Origin: an uncultured Lachnospiraceae bacterium
Lineage (GTDB): Bacteria > Bacillota > Clostridia > Lachnospirales > Lachnospiraceae
Reading direction: 5' to 3'
NCBI GenBank assembly: GCA_910586705.1
Contig: CAJUJK010000004.1
Location: 110,333 to 174,332 of the forward strand
DNA length: 64,000 nt
Both the position numbers and the translations under genes were made by a program. Positions 18,406 to 26,939 of the stretch are shown here, piece after piece (the stretch's first letter is position 1; the number at the start of each line of letters is the position of its first letter). The notes under the pieces are model-generated. The model was not told the DNA's origin, made no database searches, and was given only the letters and a program-made list of their open reading frames with translations.

Positions 18406-19362
18406 ATGAACAAAAATGGAATCGTTTCAAAAAAAACAAACAAAAGGGATGCAGGAAGCTTCCTTTTGTTTGTTTTTTTATTGCCTTATGTCTGCGCCTG
18501 TCTCTGGGGGCATGTGGGGGAGGAGGCGGACCGGCTGAAAGGGAATAAAAAGGAAAACGAATATCTGGTGGAGACGTCTGTGGAGTGGGGTGTCTGGGAG
18601 CTGCCGCTGGAGGAATACCTGACGTACAGGCTCTGCCTTGTGATGCCGGGGGATTGCGGAATCGAGGCGCGAAAAGCGCAGGCGGTGCTTCTGCGGACGG
18701 AGCTGGCGGCTCTTTATGCGGAGCAGGGAGGGAAAAAAGTCGCTGTGGATGGGGACGGGCTGGCAAAGTTTTATAAGGACGCGGCGGTGCCGGCGGAACT
18801 TCTGAAAGAGAGCAGACTGGCTGTGAAGGGGACGGCAGGGGAGATTCTGACTTACCGTGAAGAACCGATCCGGGCATCCTATTTCAGGGTGAGCAACGGC
18901 TCCACCAGAGACGCCGGGGATGAGGACTGCCCGTACCTTTCGGCGGTTTCCTGCGAACGGGACAGGGAGGCGCCGGATTACCGAAGCGTTGTAAAGGTTG
19001 ATAAGGAGCGCTATGTGGAAAAACTGCGGGGCGTTCTGGAAGGGGAATTTGCGGACGATACTTTGTGGGAGGAGGGAAATTTTTCTTTTGACGGGACAGG
19101 ATATATGACTAGTGTGTCATATATTGACGTAAACGGGGAGAAAGAAAAGATAGACGGGGAGAATTTTCGTCATCTTTTCGGTCTGCCTTCCGCGTCGTTT
19201 GAGATGGACAGGGAGGAGCAGGCAGTTTTTCGTGTGACGGGGGTGGGACACGGTTATGGCATGAGCCAGTATGCGGCTGCATGTATGGCGGAAAGCGGGG
19301 AAAACTATCGGGAGATTCTCTCAGCCTTCTTTTTTGAGACAGAATTAGCAAATTTTGAATAA
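18406..19362 (+). CDS. spoIID: Stage II sporulation protein D (SpoIID/LytB family)
   Basis: Peptidoglycan lytic transglycosylase needed for engulfment in the mother cell. The 318-residue protein has a short cytoplasmic tail, a membrane anchor (FLLFVFLLPYVCACLWG) and the SpoIID domain with LPLEEYLTYRL, IEARKAQAVLLRTEL and the late motif GHGYGMSQYAAA. The DNA encoding the tail and anchor forms an 18-bp terminator-like hairpin. A second hairpin at 18379-18397 abuts the ribosome binding site. It is followed by a SpoIIQ-like gene, the usual functional partner. Confidence 0.92.
   Translation: MNKNGIVSKKTNKRDAGSFLLFVFLLPYVCACLWGHVGEEADRLKGNKKENEYLVETSVEWGVWELPLEEYLTYRLCLVMPGDCGIEARKAQAVLLRTELAALYAEQGGKKVAVDGDGLAKFYKDAAVPAELLKESRLAVKGTAGEILTYREEPIRASYFRVSNGSTRDAGDEDCPYLSAVSCERDREAPDYRSVVKVDKERYVEKLRGVLEGEFADDTLWEEGNFSFDGTGYMTSVSYIDVNGEKEKIDGENFRHLFGLPSASFEMDREEQAVFRVTGVGHGYGMSQYAAACMAESGENYREILSAFFFETELANFE
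18430..18479 (+). terminator. 18-bp A/T-tract hairpin inside the spoIID 5' coding region
   Basis: Left arm 18430-18447 (A-run, ACAAACAAAAGG) pairs perfectly with right arm 18462-18479, which ends in seven Ts. The loop is 14 bases. It has the form of a bidirectional intrinsic terminator, lies 70 bases after the stop of the preceding gene, and lies within spoIID codons 9-25. Confidence 0.8.
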
Positions 19363-19467
19363 GGCGGAAAATTTGGGTAAAACTATCAGAGAAACCCGGT
19401 GCGGGGGCTGTTTGTGTTTCAAAAGGCGGTCTGCGCGGCATCGGAAGAAAAACAGGAGGCGAGTTTC

Positions 19468-20484
19468 ATGGCGAGAAGAAACAGAAGCAGTATCAGAAAA
19501 GAGAGAATCATCATGCTGGCGTCCTCGGTGTTCGTTCTGGCGGCGCTGACGGTGACCGGTGTTTATGTAAGAAACAGCAACCGCGCAGAGAAGGAAGATT
19601 ATGTGGTGGACTTCGAGGCGCTGGAACAGGGCAGCACGGAGCTGGCGGAAAATATGGTGTCCGGCGAGGAGCTTGACACGCTTTTCGCGGGCGTCGGGAC
19701 GGATGATCTGGACTATGACCCCAGTTTTCAAGAGGCAAATTCCCTGCATGTGGAAAACACGGGGGACGGATTGAACGCGGACAAAAAGACTGGAAAGAAC
19801 ACCACTGAGACGAAAACCATCGAAGAAAAAATAGAGGAAAAGAATCTGGAAGAGGACGAAAAGAAGGATGAGAAGTCCGACCAGACAAAGAAGGACGAGC
19901 CGGCGAAAGACGATCCCGTGGAAAAGAGCGCGGTAGAAAAGAAAAACGGCGGTAAGGATAAGAGTGAGGAAAAAGAAGAAGCCGGCATGTTCGATGAGAC
20001 GGTGGACGATGTTTTGAGCGACGAGGTGCAGGCGGAGGCAATTTCCACCACCGTGCAGCCGGAGCTTGATTTCAGCGAGGAGGATGGGCTGGTGTGGCCT
20101 ATCGTGGGCGACGTGCTCATCAACTACAGCATGGACCAGACCATCTATTTCCCGACACTGGATCAGTATAAATACAATCCGGCAATCGTCATTGCGGCGG
20201 CACAGGGAGAGAATATTTCGGCGGCGGCGGACGGACGCGTGACCTCTGTCAGCTATGACCATGACACCGGCAATACGGTGGTGATGGAGCTGGGTAACGG
20301 CTATGAGTTGACTTACGGACAGCTCGAGAACATCACCGTATCGGAGGGCAGCTTCGTGCATGTGGGAGACGGCATCGGTACAGTGGCGGCGCCTACGAAA
20401 TATTACAGTCTGGAAGGGACGAATGTGTATTTCAAGCTGACCAAGGACGGGGAGCCGGTGAATCCCATGAGTAAACTGCGCTGA
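19468..20484 (+). CDS. spoIIQ: SpoIIQ-like M23-domain protein without visible catalytic residues
   Basis: Forespore membrane protein that in sporulating bacteria forms a channel with SpoIIIAH. Of 338 residues, the start at MARRNRSS follows AGGAGGCG. There is one membrane helix (IIMLASSVFVLAALTVTGVY), a long charged Lys/Glu linker (about residues 90-185), and a C-terminal LytM/M23 fold (VWPIVGDV, ADGRVTSVSYDHDTGNTVV). The metal ligands of active M23 peptidases (HxxxD and HxH) are absent: the final motif reads NVYFKLTKDG. Its position after spoIID supports the SpoIIQ assignment, with a structural rather than enzymatic role. Confidence 0.83.
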   Translation: MARRNRSSIRKERIIMLASSVFVLAALTVTGVYVRNSNRAEKEDYVVDFEALEQGSTELAENMVSGEELDTLFAGVGTDDLDYDPSFQEANSLHVENTGDGLNADKKTGKNTTETKTIEEKIEEKNLEEDEKKDEKSDQTKKDEPAKDDPVEKSAVEKKNGGKDKSEEKEEAGMFDETVDDVLSDEVQAEAISTTVQPELDFSEEDGLVWPIVGDVLINYSMDQTIYFPTLDQYKYNPAIVIAAAQGENISAAADGRVTSVSYDHDTGNTVVMELGNGYELTYGQLENITVSEGSFVHVGDGIGTVAAPTKYYSLEGTNVYFKLTKDGEPVNPMSKLR

Positions 20485-20499
20485 CGCCGGAGGATTAAA

Positions 20500-21663
20500 A
20501 TGCTGATTGTACACGGAAATATAAAGACCATGGAGGGGCGCGATTTCGCGGATGGGTATATCGAAATCCGGGACGGAAAGATTGCGGCTCTGGGGGATAT
20601 GAAAGACTGTCCCCGGATGGAGGGACAAGTCCTTGATGTGGAGGGCAGTCTGGTGATGCCGGGCATCATCGAGGCGCACTGTCATATGGGCATCACCGAG
20701 GAAAAGAAAGGAATGGAGGGGGATGACTGCAATGAAAATGTAAACCCCGTCACACCTTATCTGCGCGCCATAGACGCCATTAACCCCATGGATGCGGCAT
20801 TCAGGGACGCCATGCAGGCGGGCATCACTTCCGCGATGATCGGTCCGGGCAGCGCCAACGTGGTGGGCGGGCAGTTCGCTTTCGTGAAAACCCACGGCAG
20901 ATGTATAGACGATATGATCGTAAAGGCGCCTGCCGCAATGAAGGTGGCGTTCGGGGAAAATCCGAAGGTCAATTATTCGGGGCAGGGGGTATCCCCCTCC
21001 ACCCGTATGGCGATCGCGGCACTTTTGCGGGAGGAACTCACAAAGGCGCAAGCCTATCGGGAAAAGCAGGAAAAGAACAGCGGGGAAGAGAAGGATTTCC
21101 GCTACGAGTGCTGGCTCCCGGTTCTCCGGGGAGAAATTCCCTTAAAGGCACATGCGCACCGTGCCGATGATATTTTGACGGCGGTGCGCATTGCCAGAGA
21201 GTTTCATCTGCGGATGACGCTGGACCATTGCAGCGAGGGACATCTGATTATGGAGGAACTGAAGACAGCAGGGTTTCCCGCGATTGTCGGTCCTGATATG
21301 GCGAGCCGCAATAAGATCGAAGTGCAGAATATGGCGTTTAAGACGGCGGGACTTTTGTCGGAGCACGGTATTTTAACTGCCGTGACCACGGATCATCCGG
21401 TTTCCAAGATCCAGTTTCTGCCGGTCTGCGCGGGGCTTGCGGTAAAGGCGGGCATGTCCCCGGAGGAAGGTTTGCGCTCTATCACGATCAACGCGGCGAA
21501 AATCTGCGGCGTGGACGAGAGGGTGGGCAGTCTTGCGCCGGGGAAGGACGCCGATATCGCGATTTTTACCGGGAATCCCACGGAAGTATTTACCAGAACT
21601 TTGTATACGCTGATTGACGGGGAGATTGTGTATTCCGCGAAGGAAAGCGACACTTCTTTCTAA
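20500..21663 (+). CDS. Amidohydrolase family protein
   Basis: Metal-dependent hydrolase of 387 residues. The composite beta-sandwich N-terminus (MLIVHGNIKTMEG) leads into metal motif EAHCHMG. Later ligands are HAHRADDI, LDHCSEGH and TTDHPVS. The C-terminus SLAPGKDADIAIFTGNP is typical of the imidazolonepropionase-like subgroup. These proteins hydrolyse cyclic amides or related compounds. The substrate cannot be named from sequence. It starts 15 bases after spoIIQ and may be read through from it. Confidence 0.9.
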   Translation: MLIVHGNIKTMEGRDFADGYIEIRDGKIAALGDMKDCPRMEGQVLDVEGSLVMPGIIEAHCHMGITEEKKGMEGDDCNENVNPVTPYLRAIDAINPMDAAFRDAMQAGITSAMIGPGSANVVGGQFAFVKTHGRCIDDMIVKAPAAMKVAFGENPKVNYSGQGVSPSTRMAIAALLREELTKAQAYREKQEKNSGEEKDFRYECWLPVLRGEIPLKAHAHRADDILTAVRIAREFHLRMTLDHCSEGHLIMEELKTAGFPAIVGPDMASRNKIEVQNMAFKTAGLLSEHGILTAVTTDHPVSKIQFLPVCAGLAVKAGMSPEEGLRSITINAAKICGVDERVGSLAPGKDADIAIFTGNPTEVFTRTLYTLIDGEIVYSAKESDTSF

Positions 21664-21809
21664 ACGCCAGTAAATGCCATCTGTTATAGCGGAGGAAAAT
21701 GTGTTAAACTGTACATGATGACGTTGGACGGCGATGTGGAATCTGGTGGGCATTGTCCGGGAGAGCGGAATGGCAGCCCACAGGAAAACAGATAATTGGG
21801 AAGATAATG

Positions 21810-23405
21810 ATGCAAAAGAGAGCGATTGTAAAAAAAATAACAGGCATGGTTCTCGTCCTCACCCTTCTGCTTATGTCGGCAACCGGCTGTGGCAACCTGC
21901 AGGATTTTCAAGTGGATTCGCTGACGGGCAAAGAGGAGACGGACGAGTTTACCAGTCTCGGTCTCTCGCCGGAGTTCGATTACGAAGTGCCGGAGAGTCT
22001 GCCGAATATCATAGTGGATCAGGTAGGTTATGCCGCCAGAAGCCAAAAGCTGGCAATGATAAACGGTGAGACGCCGCCCGAGACTTTTTCACTTCTGGAT
22101 GCCGAAAGCGGCAGGGAAGTTTATTCGGGAAAGGTGGAGAGCAAGGGGTACGATCCTTCCGTAAGCGCTTATATAAGCTATGCGGATTTTACAGATTACA
22201 ATACGGTGGGGACATACTACATACAAGCGCCGTCGATCGGACGTTCCTATGTTTTTGAGATAGTCGAAGATCCTTACAAAGCTTTATTGACAAAGGTGTT
22301 TAAGCAGTATTATTTTAACAGATGCGGTCTGACGCTTTCCGCTGAACTTGCCGGGGAGGCAGCGCACAATGCCTGCCATTCCAGAGAGGCGCAGATGAAG
22401 GATGAGGCGATGATCAAGCGCGATGTGTCGGGCGGCTGGCATGTGGATGAGATCGGGAGCCGGGATGTGGTGAGAGGCTGTCAGGCGGTTAACACGATGC
22501 TGCTCGCCTATGAACTTTACCCGGATGATCTGGACGACGATATGGGCATACCAGAGAGCGGAAACGGGATTCCCGATGTGCTCGACGAGGTAAAGTACGA
22601 GATCGACTGGCTGCTCAAGATGCAGGACGCGAAGAGCGGGGCGGTCTATGCTTCCGTCAGTTCCGTGGATAATAAAAATGTGGGTTATATTCTTTATATA
22701 GACGGCATTACCATGGAAGCGACCATTCACTATGCGGCGACCATGGCTAAATTCAGTTATCTGTACCAGAGTTATGACAGGGAGTTTGCGACCCTCTGCC
22801 TGCAGGCTTCGGACAGGGCTTACCGGTATGCGGAGAATTATCTGGCGGACGTATCGGAGAAGCAGTATTTTTTTGCGGCGGCGGAGCTTTACCGCGCCAC
22901 GGGCGGTTATCAGTACCATAGCGTGGTCAAGTCTTACCTGACTCAGAATGCGGAGCTGGATCTGGATGACGATTATGTTTTCTGGGGATGTGTGACGTAT
23001 CTTTCAACGAAACAGAAGGTGGATATGAATCTGTGCGAATCCGTGACGCAGAATCTGATGCACAAAGGGGAAACGATTTCCTATGCGTCCAAGGATTCCA
23101 AGCTTCTGGTGAATACGGATGAAAAGCTGGGCGGCAATGCCGGTCTTTTGCGGGATATGATGAGACTTGCCGTGGTGGATCACATCATCACGAACCATGA
23201 GTACGCGACGGTGTTGGAAAATCATGTCCACTATATGCTTGGACGCAATCTGCAGTCCATATCTTATCTGGACGGCGTGGGCGGGCGCAACTACCGCGAT
23301 GTGGACATGAGCCTTGGGATTATGAATCAGGTGGACCAGAACGCGGAACTGCTGCTTTTGTTTGCTGCCATTATGGATGATGAACTGGTGGTGGGGGAAG
23401 AATAA
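21810..23405 (+). CDS. Lipoprotein with GH9-like fold, active-site motifs altered
   Basis: Predicted surface lipoprotein of 531 residues with lipobox SATGC. An Ig-like N-terminal module (IIVDQVGYAARSQKLAMI) as found before GH9 cellulases is followed by an alpha-barrel region with GH9 landmarks (GIPDVLDEVKYEIDWLLKMQ, YMLGRNLQSISYLDG). The usual DAGD catalytic motif is missing: the site reads SGGWHVDEIGSRD. The late region, where GH9 enzymes have the acid Glu, reads MNQVDQNAELLLLF. It may bind glycans rather than cut them, or use a different residue. Start chosen between adjacent ATGs by spacing to GGGAAG. Confidence 0.75.
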   Translation: MQKRAIVKKITGMVLVLTLLLMSATGCGNLQDFQVDSLTGKEETDEFTSLGLSPEFDYEVPESLPNIIVDQVGYAARSQKLAMINGETPPETFSLLDAESGREVYSGKVESKGYDPSVSAYISYADFTDYNTVGTYYIQAPSIGRSYVFEIVEDPYKALLTKVFKQYYFNRCGLTLSAELAGEAAHNACHSREAQMKDEAMIKRDVSGGWHVDEIGSRDVVRGCQAVNTMLLAYELYPDDLDDDMGIPESGNGIPDVLDEVKYEIDWLLKMQDAKSGAVYASVSSVDNKNVGYILYIDGITMEATIHYAATMAKFSYLYQSYDREFATLCLQASDRAYRYAENYLADVSEKQYFFAAAELYRATGGYQYHSVVKSYLTQNAELDLDDDYVFWGCVTYLSTKQKVDMNLCESVTQNLMHKGETISYASKDSKLLVNTDEKLGGNAGLLRDMMRLAVVDHIITNHEYATVLENHVHYMLGRNLQSISYLDGVGGRNYRDVDMSLGIMNQVDQNAELLLLFAAIMDDELVVGEE

Positions 23406-23420
23406 CAACGTGGAATATAA

Positions 23421-24155
23421 CTACACGAGTTCCTTGTTTTTGAAATACATTTCCTTAATGATAGCTAGAACCGTATCATCTACCCGGCGTTTCTGGTCTT
23501 TGTCGAGGTCCTTTATGTAGATGGGTTTGCCGTACTCGATGACGACGTGGGTCTTTTTGATCCTCGGCAGATGTGCCTCCCATACCTGCTCGGCGTTGTT
23601 GATGCTTACGGGTACGATGGGGCAGCCGGATTTTTCGGCGATCTTAAAACTGCCGCCGTGGAAGGGCAGAAAGGTGTCCGGCTCGGTGCTGCGGCTCCCC
23701 TCGGGGAAAATGCAGATGGAGATGCCGGATTTCACTTTTTCTACTGCCGAGAGAATGGTTTTCATGCCCTGCTTGATATCTTTTCTGTCAAGGAAAAGAC
23801 AGTGCAGGTTTTTCATCCAGTTTGAGAGAAGCGGCACTTTGAGCATACCGATTTTCGCGATATATCCGGTAGGTCTGGGCACGCGCACATAGGTCATAAC
23901 GATGTCGAAATAGCTTCGGTGGTTCCCGATATACAATACGGGGACGTCCTTGGGCACATTTTCTTCACCGATTGCAGTGACGGACACGCCGGACAGAAAA
24001 AGAACGCAGCGAAAAGCCCAGTTGACAATGGCAAGAGAACTTTTATCCTTTGCACTCTGGTTAAACTTTCCGAGAAAGTATTCAAAGATCAAAAGCGGAA
24101 TGCTGAAAATCAGGAACAGCACAACGAAGATGGCAACTAATATCAGACGTATCAT
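23421..24155 (-). CDS. plsC: 1-acyl-sn-glycerol-3-phosphate acyltransferase
   Basis: Membrane enzyme making phosphatidic acid from lysophosphatidic acid. The 244-residue protein has an N-terminal hydrophobic helix, block I NHRSYFDIV (the catalytic NHxxxxD), block II-like KIGMLKVPLLSNW, and block III FPEGSRS. It is a single gene between two oppositely oriented neighbours, with its own sigma-A promoter at 24192-24221. Confidence 0.93.
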   Translation of the reverse strand: MIRLILVAIFVVLFLIFSIPLLIFEYFLGKFNQSAKDKSSLAIVNWAFRCVLFLSGVSVTAIGEENVPKDVPVLYIGNHRSYFDIVMTYVRVPRPTGYIAKIGMLKVPLLSNWMKNLHCLFLDRKDIKQGMKTILSAVEKVKSGISICIFPEGSRSTEPDTFLPFHGGSFKIAEKSGCPIVPVSINNAEQVWEAHLPRIKKTHVVIEYGKPIYIKDLDKDQKRRVDDTVLAIIKEMYFKNKELV

Positions 24156-24191
24156 GGGAAAAGCCTTTCTATTTGAATCATAGTTTTAAAT

Positions 24192-24221
24192 AGTATAGCA
24201 TTATTCTATAGGAATAGACAA
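24192..24221 (-). promoter_or_regulatory. Sigma-A promoter of plsC
   Basis: Read on the minus strand: TTGTCT, an 18-base spacer and TATACT, 37 bases before the plsC start codon. Confidence 0.65.
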
Positions 24222-24269
24222 TGCCTTCGCATAATAAATTAGATAATAAGAGGAACTGCGGAGGAAATG

Positions 24270-24698
24270 ATGGCTGAATTGAGCGAATATCAGAGGAGAA
24301 TCGTCAGCATAGGGCTGGTCTGTCTGCTTTGCTTCGGGGTGTACGCCTGCGGGCAGAAACAGGATCCGATGGAAAAAATGAAAGATCTGGAATACACGGT
24401 GATCGCGGAGGACAACATCCCGGAAGAACTTTTGGCAAAGATTGAGGAGCGGAAGGAAGATACCTTCAAGATGACCTTTGAAGATCAAGGATTTCTTTAT
24501 ATCTGTGTGGGGTACGGGACACAGCAGACGGGCGGATACAGCATTGCTGTGAATGATCTGTATGAGACGGCGAACGCGGTCTATATCGACACCAATCTGA
24601 TCGGACCGTCGCCGGAGGAGAAGAGCAAACCTGTGGCAAGTTATCCCTATGTGGTGGTGAAAACAGAGTTTTCGCAGAAGCCGGTGGTGTTTGAGTAA
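24270..24698 (+). CDS. PrcB C-terminal domain protein, membrane-anchored
   Basis: Small exported protein of about 142 residues. A hydrophobic segment (VSIGLVCLLCFGVYACG) could be an anchor or lipoprotein signal. The folded part matches the PrcB_C family: GYGTQQTGGYSIAVNDLY followed by the closing SYPYVVVKTEF. The family is named after a treponemal protease-complex subunit. Its role in Clostridia is unknown. GGAGG five bases upstream favours the second of two adjacent ATGs. It ends 23 bases before pyrC. Confidence 0.75.
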   Translation: MAELSEYQRRIVSIGLVCLLCFGVYACGQKQDPMEKMKDLEYTVIAEDNIPEELLAKIEERKEDTFKMTFEDQGFLYICVGYGTQQTGGYSIAVNDLYETANAVYIDTNLIGPSPEEKSKPVASYPYVVVKTEFSQKPVVFE

Positions 24699-24721
24699 AT
24701 GATTACGGAAAGGATGAAAAT

Positions 24722-26068
24722 ATGCTGTACTTAAAAAACGGATATATGATCGACCCGGTATCGGGGACAGAAGGGTACTATGATATTCTGATTGATACGG
24801 AGAGCGGGAAGATTGTGCGGATTGTGCCGCAGAGGACATGTGCCGCGGATGACGTTCCGGGACAGGAAGCGTTGGCTGGGTCAGAGAATATGGAAAACGG
24901 CGGAACGGAAACGGACAGAGAACTGGCGGACGTAATTGACTTAAAGGGTCAAATTGTGGCGCCGGGACTTGTGGATGTGCATGTGCATTTCCGCGACCCG
25001 GGGTTTACCTATAAAGAGGATATCCACAGCGGGGCGGCAGCGGCGGCAAAGGGTGGCTTCACTTCCGTGGTGTTGATGGCGAACACGAAGCCGGCGGTGG
25101 ATCATCCGGATACCTTGGCATATGTGCTGCATAAGGGAAAAGAGACGGGGATTCATGTCTATACCTGTGCCAATGTGACGGTGGGGCTGCAGGGCAGGGA
25201 ACTGACGGACATGGAGGCTCTCAGCAGGCAGGGGGCGGCGGGCTTTACCGACGACGGCATTCCGCTCATGGATGAAACGCTTTTGCGGGCGGCGCTTAAA
25301 AGAGCGGCAAAGTGCGGGAAACCTGTCAGTCTCCACGAGGAAAATCCGGCGCTTATCAAAAACAACGGCGTAAATGCGGGGAAGGCGGCTGCCCATTTCG
25401 GGATAGGCGGCTCGCCCAGAGAAGCGGAGATTTCCATGGTGGAGCGGGATCTGCGGATTGCCGTGGAGGAGGCGGCGGACCTTTCCATCCAGCATATCAG
25501 CACGAAGGAGGCTGTGGAACTGGTGCGGCAGGCGAAAAAGAAGAGCCGCCATATTTATGCGGAGGCTGCGCCCCATCATTTTACGCTGACGGAAGATGCG
25601 GTGATAAAGTACGGAGCACTGGCAAAAATGAATCCGCCCCTGCGGGAGGAGGAAGACCGCCTTGCGGTTATCGAAGGGCTGCGGGACGGCACGATCGACA
25701 TGATCGCCACGGACCACGCGCCCCACAGCGCTGAGGAAAAGGCAAAGCCGGTTACGGAGGCGCCAAGCGGCATTATCGGGCTGGAGACAGCCCTGTCCCT
25801 TGGAATCCGCGAACTGGTGGACAAGGGGTATCTCTCCATGATGGAACTGATTGAAAAGATGAGTTTTGCCCCCGCGAAACTGTATCATCTCGACGCCGGC
25901 TATCTGGAAGAGGGAGGTCCTGCGGATCTGGTGGTCTTTGATCCGAAGAAGGAATGGGTGGTGAAAGATTTCGCGTCGAAATCGGCAAACTCGCCTTTCA
26001 CAGGAGAGACGATGCCGGGGGTGGTCAGCTATACCATCTGCGGCGGGAAGGTTGTGTACCGCGGCTGA
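24722..26068 (+). CDS. pyrC: Dihydroorotase
   Basis: Third step of pyrimidine synthesis: cyclises carbamoyl-aspartate to dihydroorotate. The 448-residue protein has metal motif DVHVHFRDPG, the substrate loop MANTKPAVDHP and the catalytic aspartate in ATDHAPHSAEEK. It is longer than usual because about 30 acidic residues (around VPGQEALAGSENMENGG) are inserted in the N-terminal sandwich domain. pyrK and pyrD, the next pathway enzymes, lie about 4.4 kb downstream on the same strand rather than adjacent. Confidence 0.96.
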   Translation: MLYLKNGYMIDPVSGTEGYYDILIDTESGKIVRIVPQRTCAADDVPGQEALAGSENMENGGTETDRELADVIDLKGQIVAPGLVDVHVHFRDPGFTYKEDIHSGAAAAAKGGFTSVVLMANTKPAVDHPDTLAYVLHKGKETGIHVYTCANVTVGLQGRELTDMEALSRQGAAGFTDDGIPLMDETLLRAALKRAAKCGKPVSLHEENPALIKNNGVNAGKAAAHFGIGGSPREAEISMVERDLRIAVEEAADLSIQHISTKEAVELVRQAKKKSRHIYAEAAPHHFTLTEDAVIKYGALAKMNPPLREEEDRLAVIEGLRDGTIDMIATDHAPHSAEEKAKPVTEAPSGIIGLETALSLGIRELVDKGYLSMMELIEKMSFAPAKLYHLDAGYLEEGGPADLVVFDPKKEWVVKDFASKSANSPFTGETMPGVVSYTICGGKVVYRG

Positions 26069-26072
26069 ATGG

Positions 26073-26090
26073 GGGCGGGAAATCCCGCCC
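26073..26090. repeat. GC-rich inverted repeat between convergent genes
   Basis: GGGCGGGA-AA-TCCCGCCC is a perfect 8-bp stem between pyrC and the convergent PNPOx-like gene, touching the latter's stop codon. It lacks a T-run, so it is more like a REP-type unit or transcript-end stabiliser than a classical terminator. Confidence 0.6.
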
Positions 26091-26524
26091 TACAGTTCCT
26101 CCACAGACAATGTCACATTGCTCAGACCATAATAATAGTTGACAGTCTCCGCGGTAAATTTCAACACGCAGTAATCCTCGTCATCCACGCCCTTCGGGTA
26201 ATACATCTCAAACCCGTCCCGCCAGAGAAATGCTTTGGTTTCGTGGTCGGTGCAGACCTCCATCGTTCCTGTAAACAGCGCGCCCTTATAATTATTTTCG
26301 GTGTCGTCCACATAGTACACGGACGCTTTCGGATTTTTCAGAAACTGCGATACCCGCTTCGAGCTGGTGTTGGTGGAAAAATAGTGGGTTTTCATGCTCT
26401 CGTGTTCCAAGACAAGCATACCCTTGATCTGGGGAAATCCGTCTTCATTGACGGATGCGATATAAGCGACCTGTGCGTTTGCCCGCAATTCACGTATTCC
26501 CGATTTTATCATGTTCATTTCCAT
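26090..26524 (-). CDS. Pyridoxamine 5'-phosphate oxidase-like (split-barrel flavin) protein
   Basis: Small flavin-binding split-barrel protein of 144 residues. Motifs include AYIASVNEDGFPQIKGMLV, FSTNTSSKRVSQFLKNPKASVYYVD and KGALFTGTMEV. Such proteins bind FMN or related cofactors, and most are not true PdxH enzymes. The start is set by AAAAGGAGA about 10 bases before this ATG. Starting 75 bases earlier would add a basic extension not typical of the family. A short AT-rich region precedes it. Confidence 0.85.
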   Translation of the reverse strand: MEMNMIKSGIRELRANAQVAYIASVNEDGFPQIKGMLVLEHESMKTHYFSTNTSSKRVSQFLKNPKASVYYVDDTENNYKGALFTGTMEVCTDHETKAFLWRDGFEMYYPKGVDDEDYCVLKFTAETVNYYYGLSNVTLSVEEL

Positions 26525-26939
26525 TTTTGTGAGTCTCCTTTTCTGTAAGATTTGTAGGATTTTTCCTATAAGCTGTTTGTGGATCGAGTATTTTTTCATC
26601 GCAAAATCCTTGTATAATATCTCGCACGCTTATTTATATTATATAGAATAATACTATATAGTATTAATATCAAGAAGATTTATGTGTGCCGCAACGATTT
26701 TAAATGCCAACCAAATTCTAAACGCTGGGATGTTTATCTTGTAATGAAAAAAAGAATGTGGTAGAATCACTTTAAGCAAAGAAAAATCTAAGATTCTTAA
26801 CGTATCTTGAACGGATTTTGTCTGAAGTCCGTATCCGTGCAGAGCACTCTCTGCGGAAACTCCTTGCTTACAACTAAATAACTGCAGGGAGGACAGATAA
26901 CGGCAAGCCTCTCTGCCATCACAGGAAGAGAGGAAAAGA
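26525..26939. other. Intergenic region, AT-rich then structured leader
   Basis: No gene was found in these 415 bases. The first third is very AT-rich with a near-palindrome (ACTATATAGT). A promoter follows at 26739-26767 on the + strand, and a transcript from it would include a hairpin with GCAGAG / CTCTGC arms (26839-26854) and end at the start of the collapsed Rpn gene. Confidence 0.6.
26739..26767 (+). promoter_or_regulatory. Sigma-A-like promoter upstream of the Rpn remnant
   Basis: TTGTAA (26739-26744), 17-base spacer, TAGAAT (26762-26767). The leader to the start codon would be about 165 bases. Confidence 0.6.

Noticed and set aside
19345..21051. 568-codon antisense frame opposite spoIIQ and the amidohydrolase
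   Set aside because: It covers two recognisable genes in the other direction and has a composition typical of a shadow frame.
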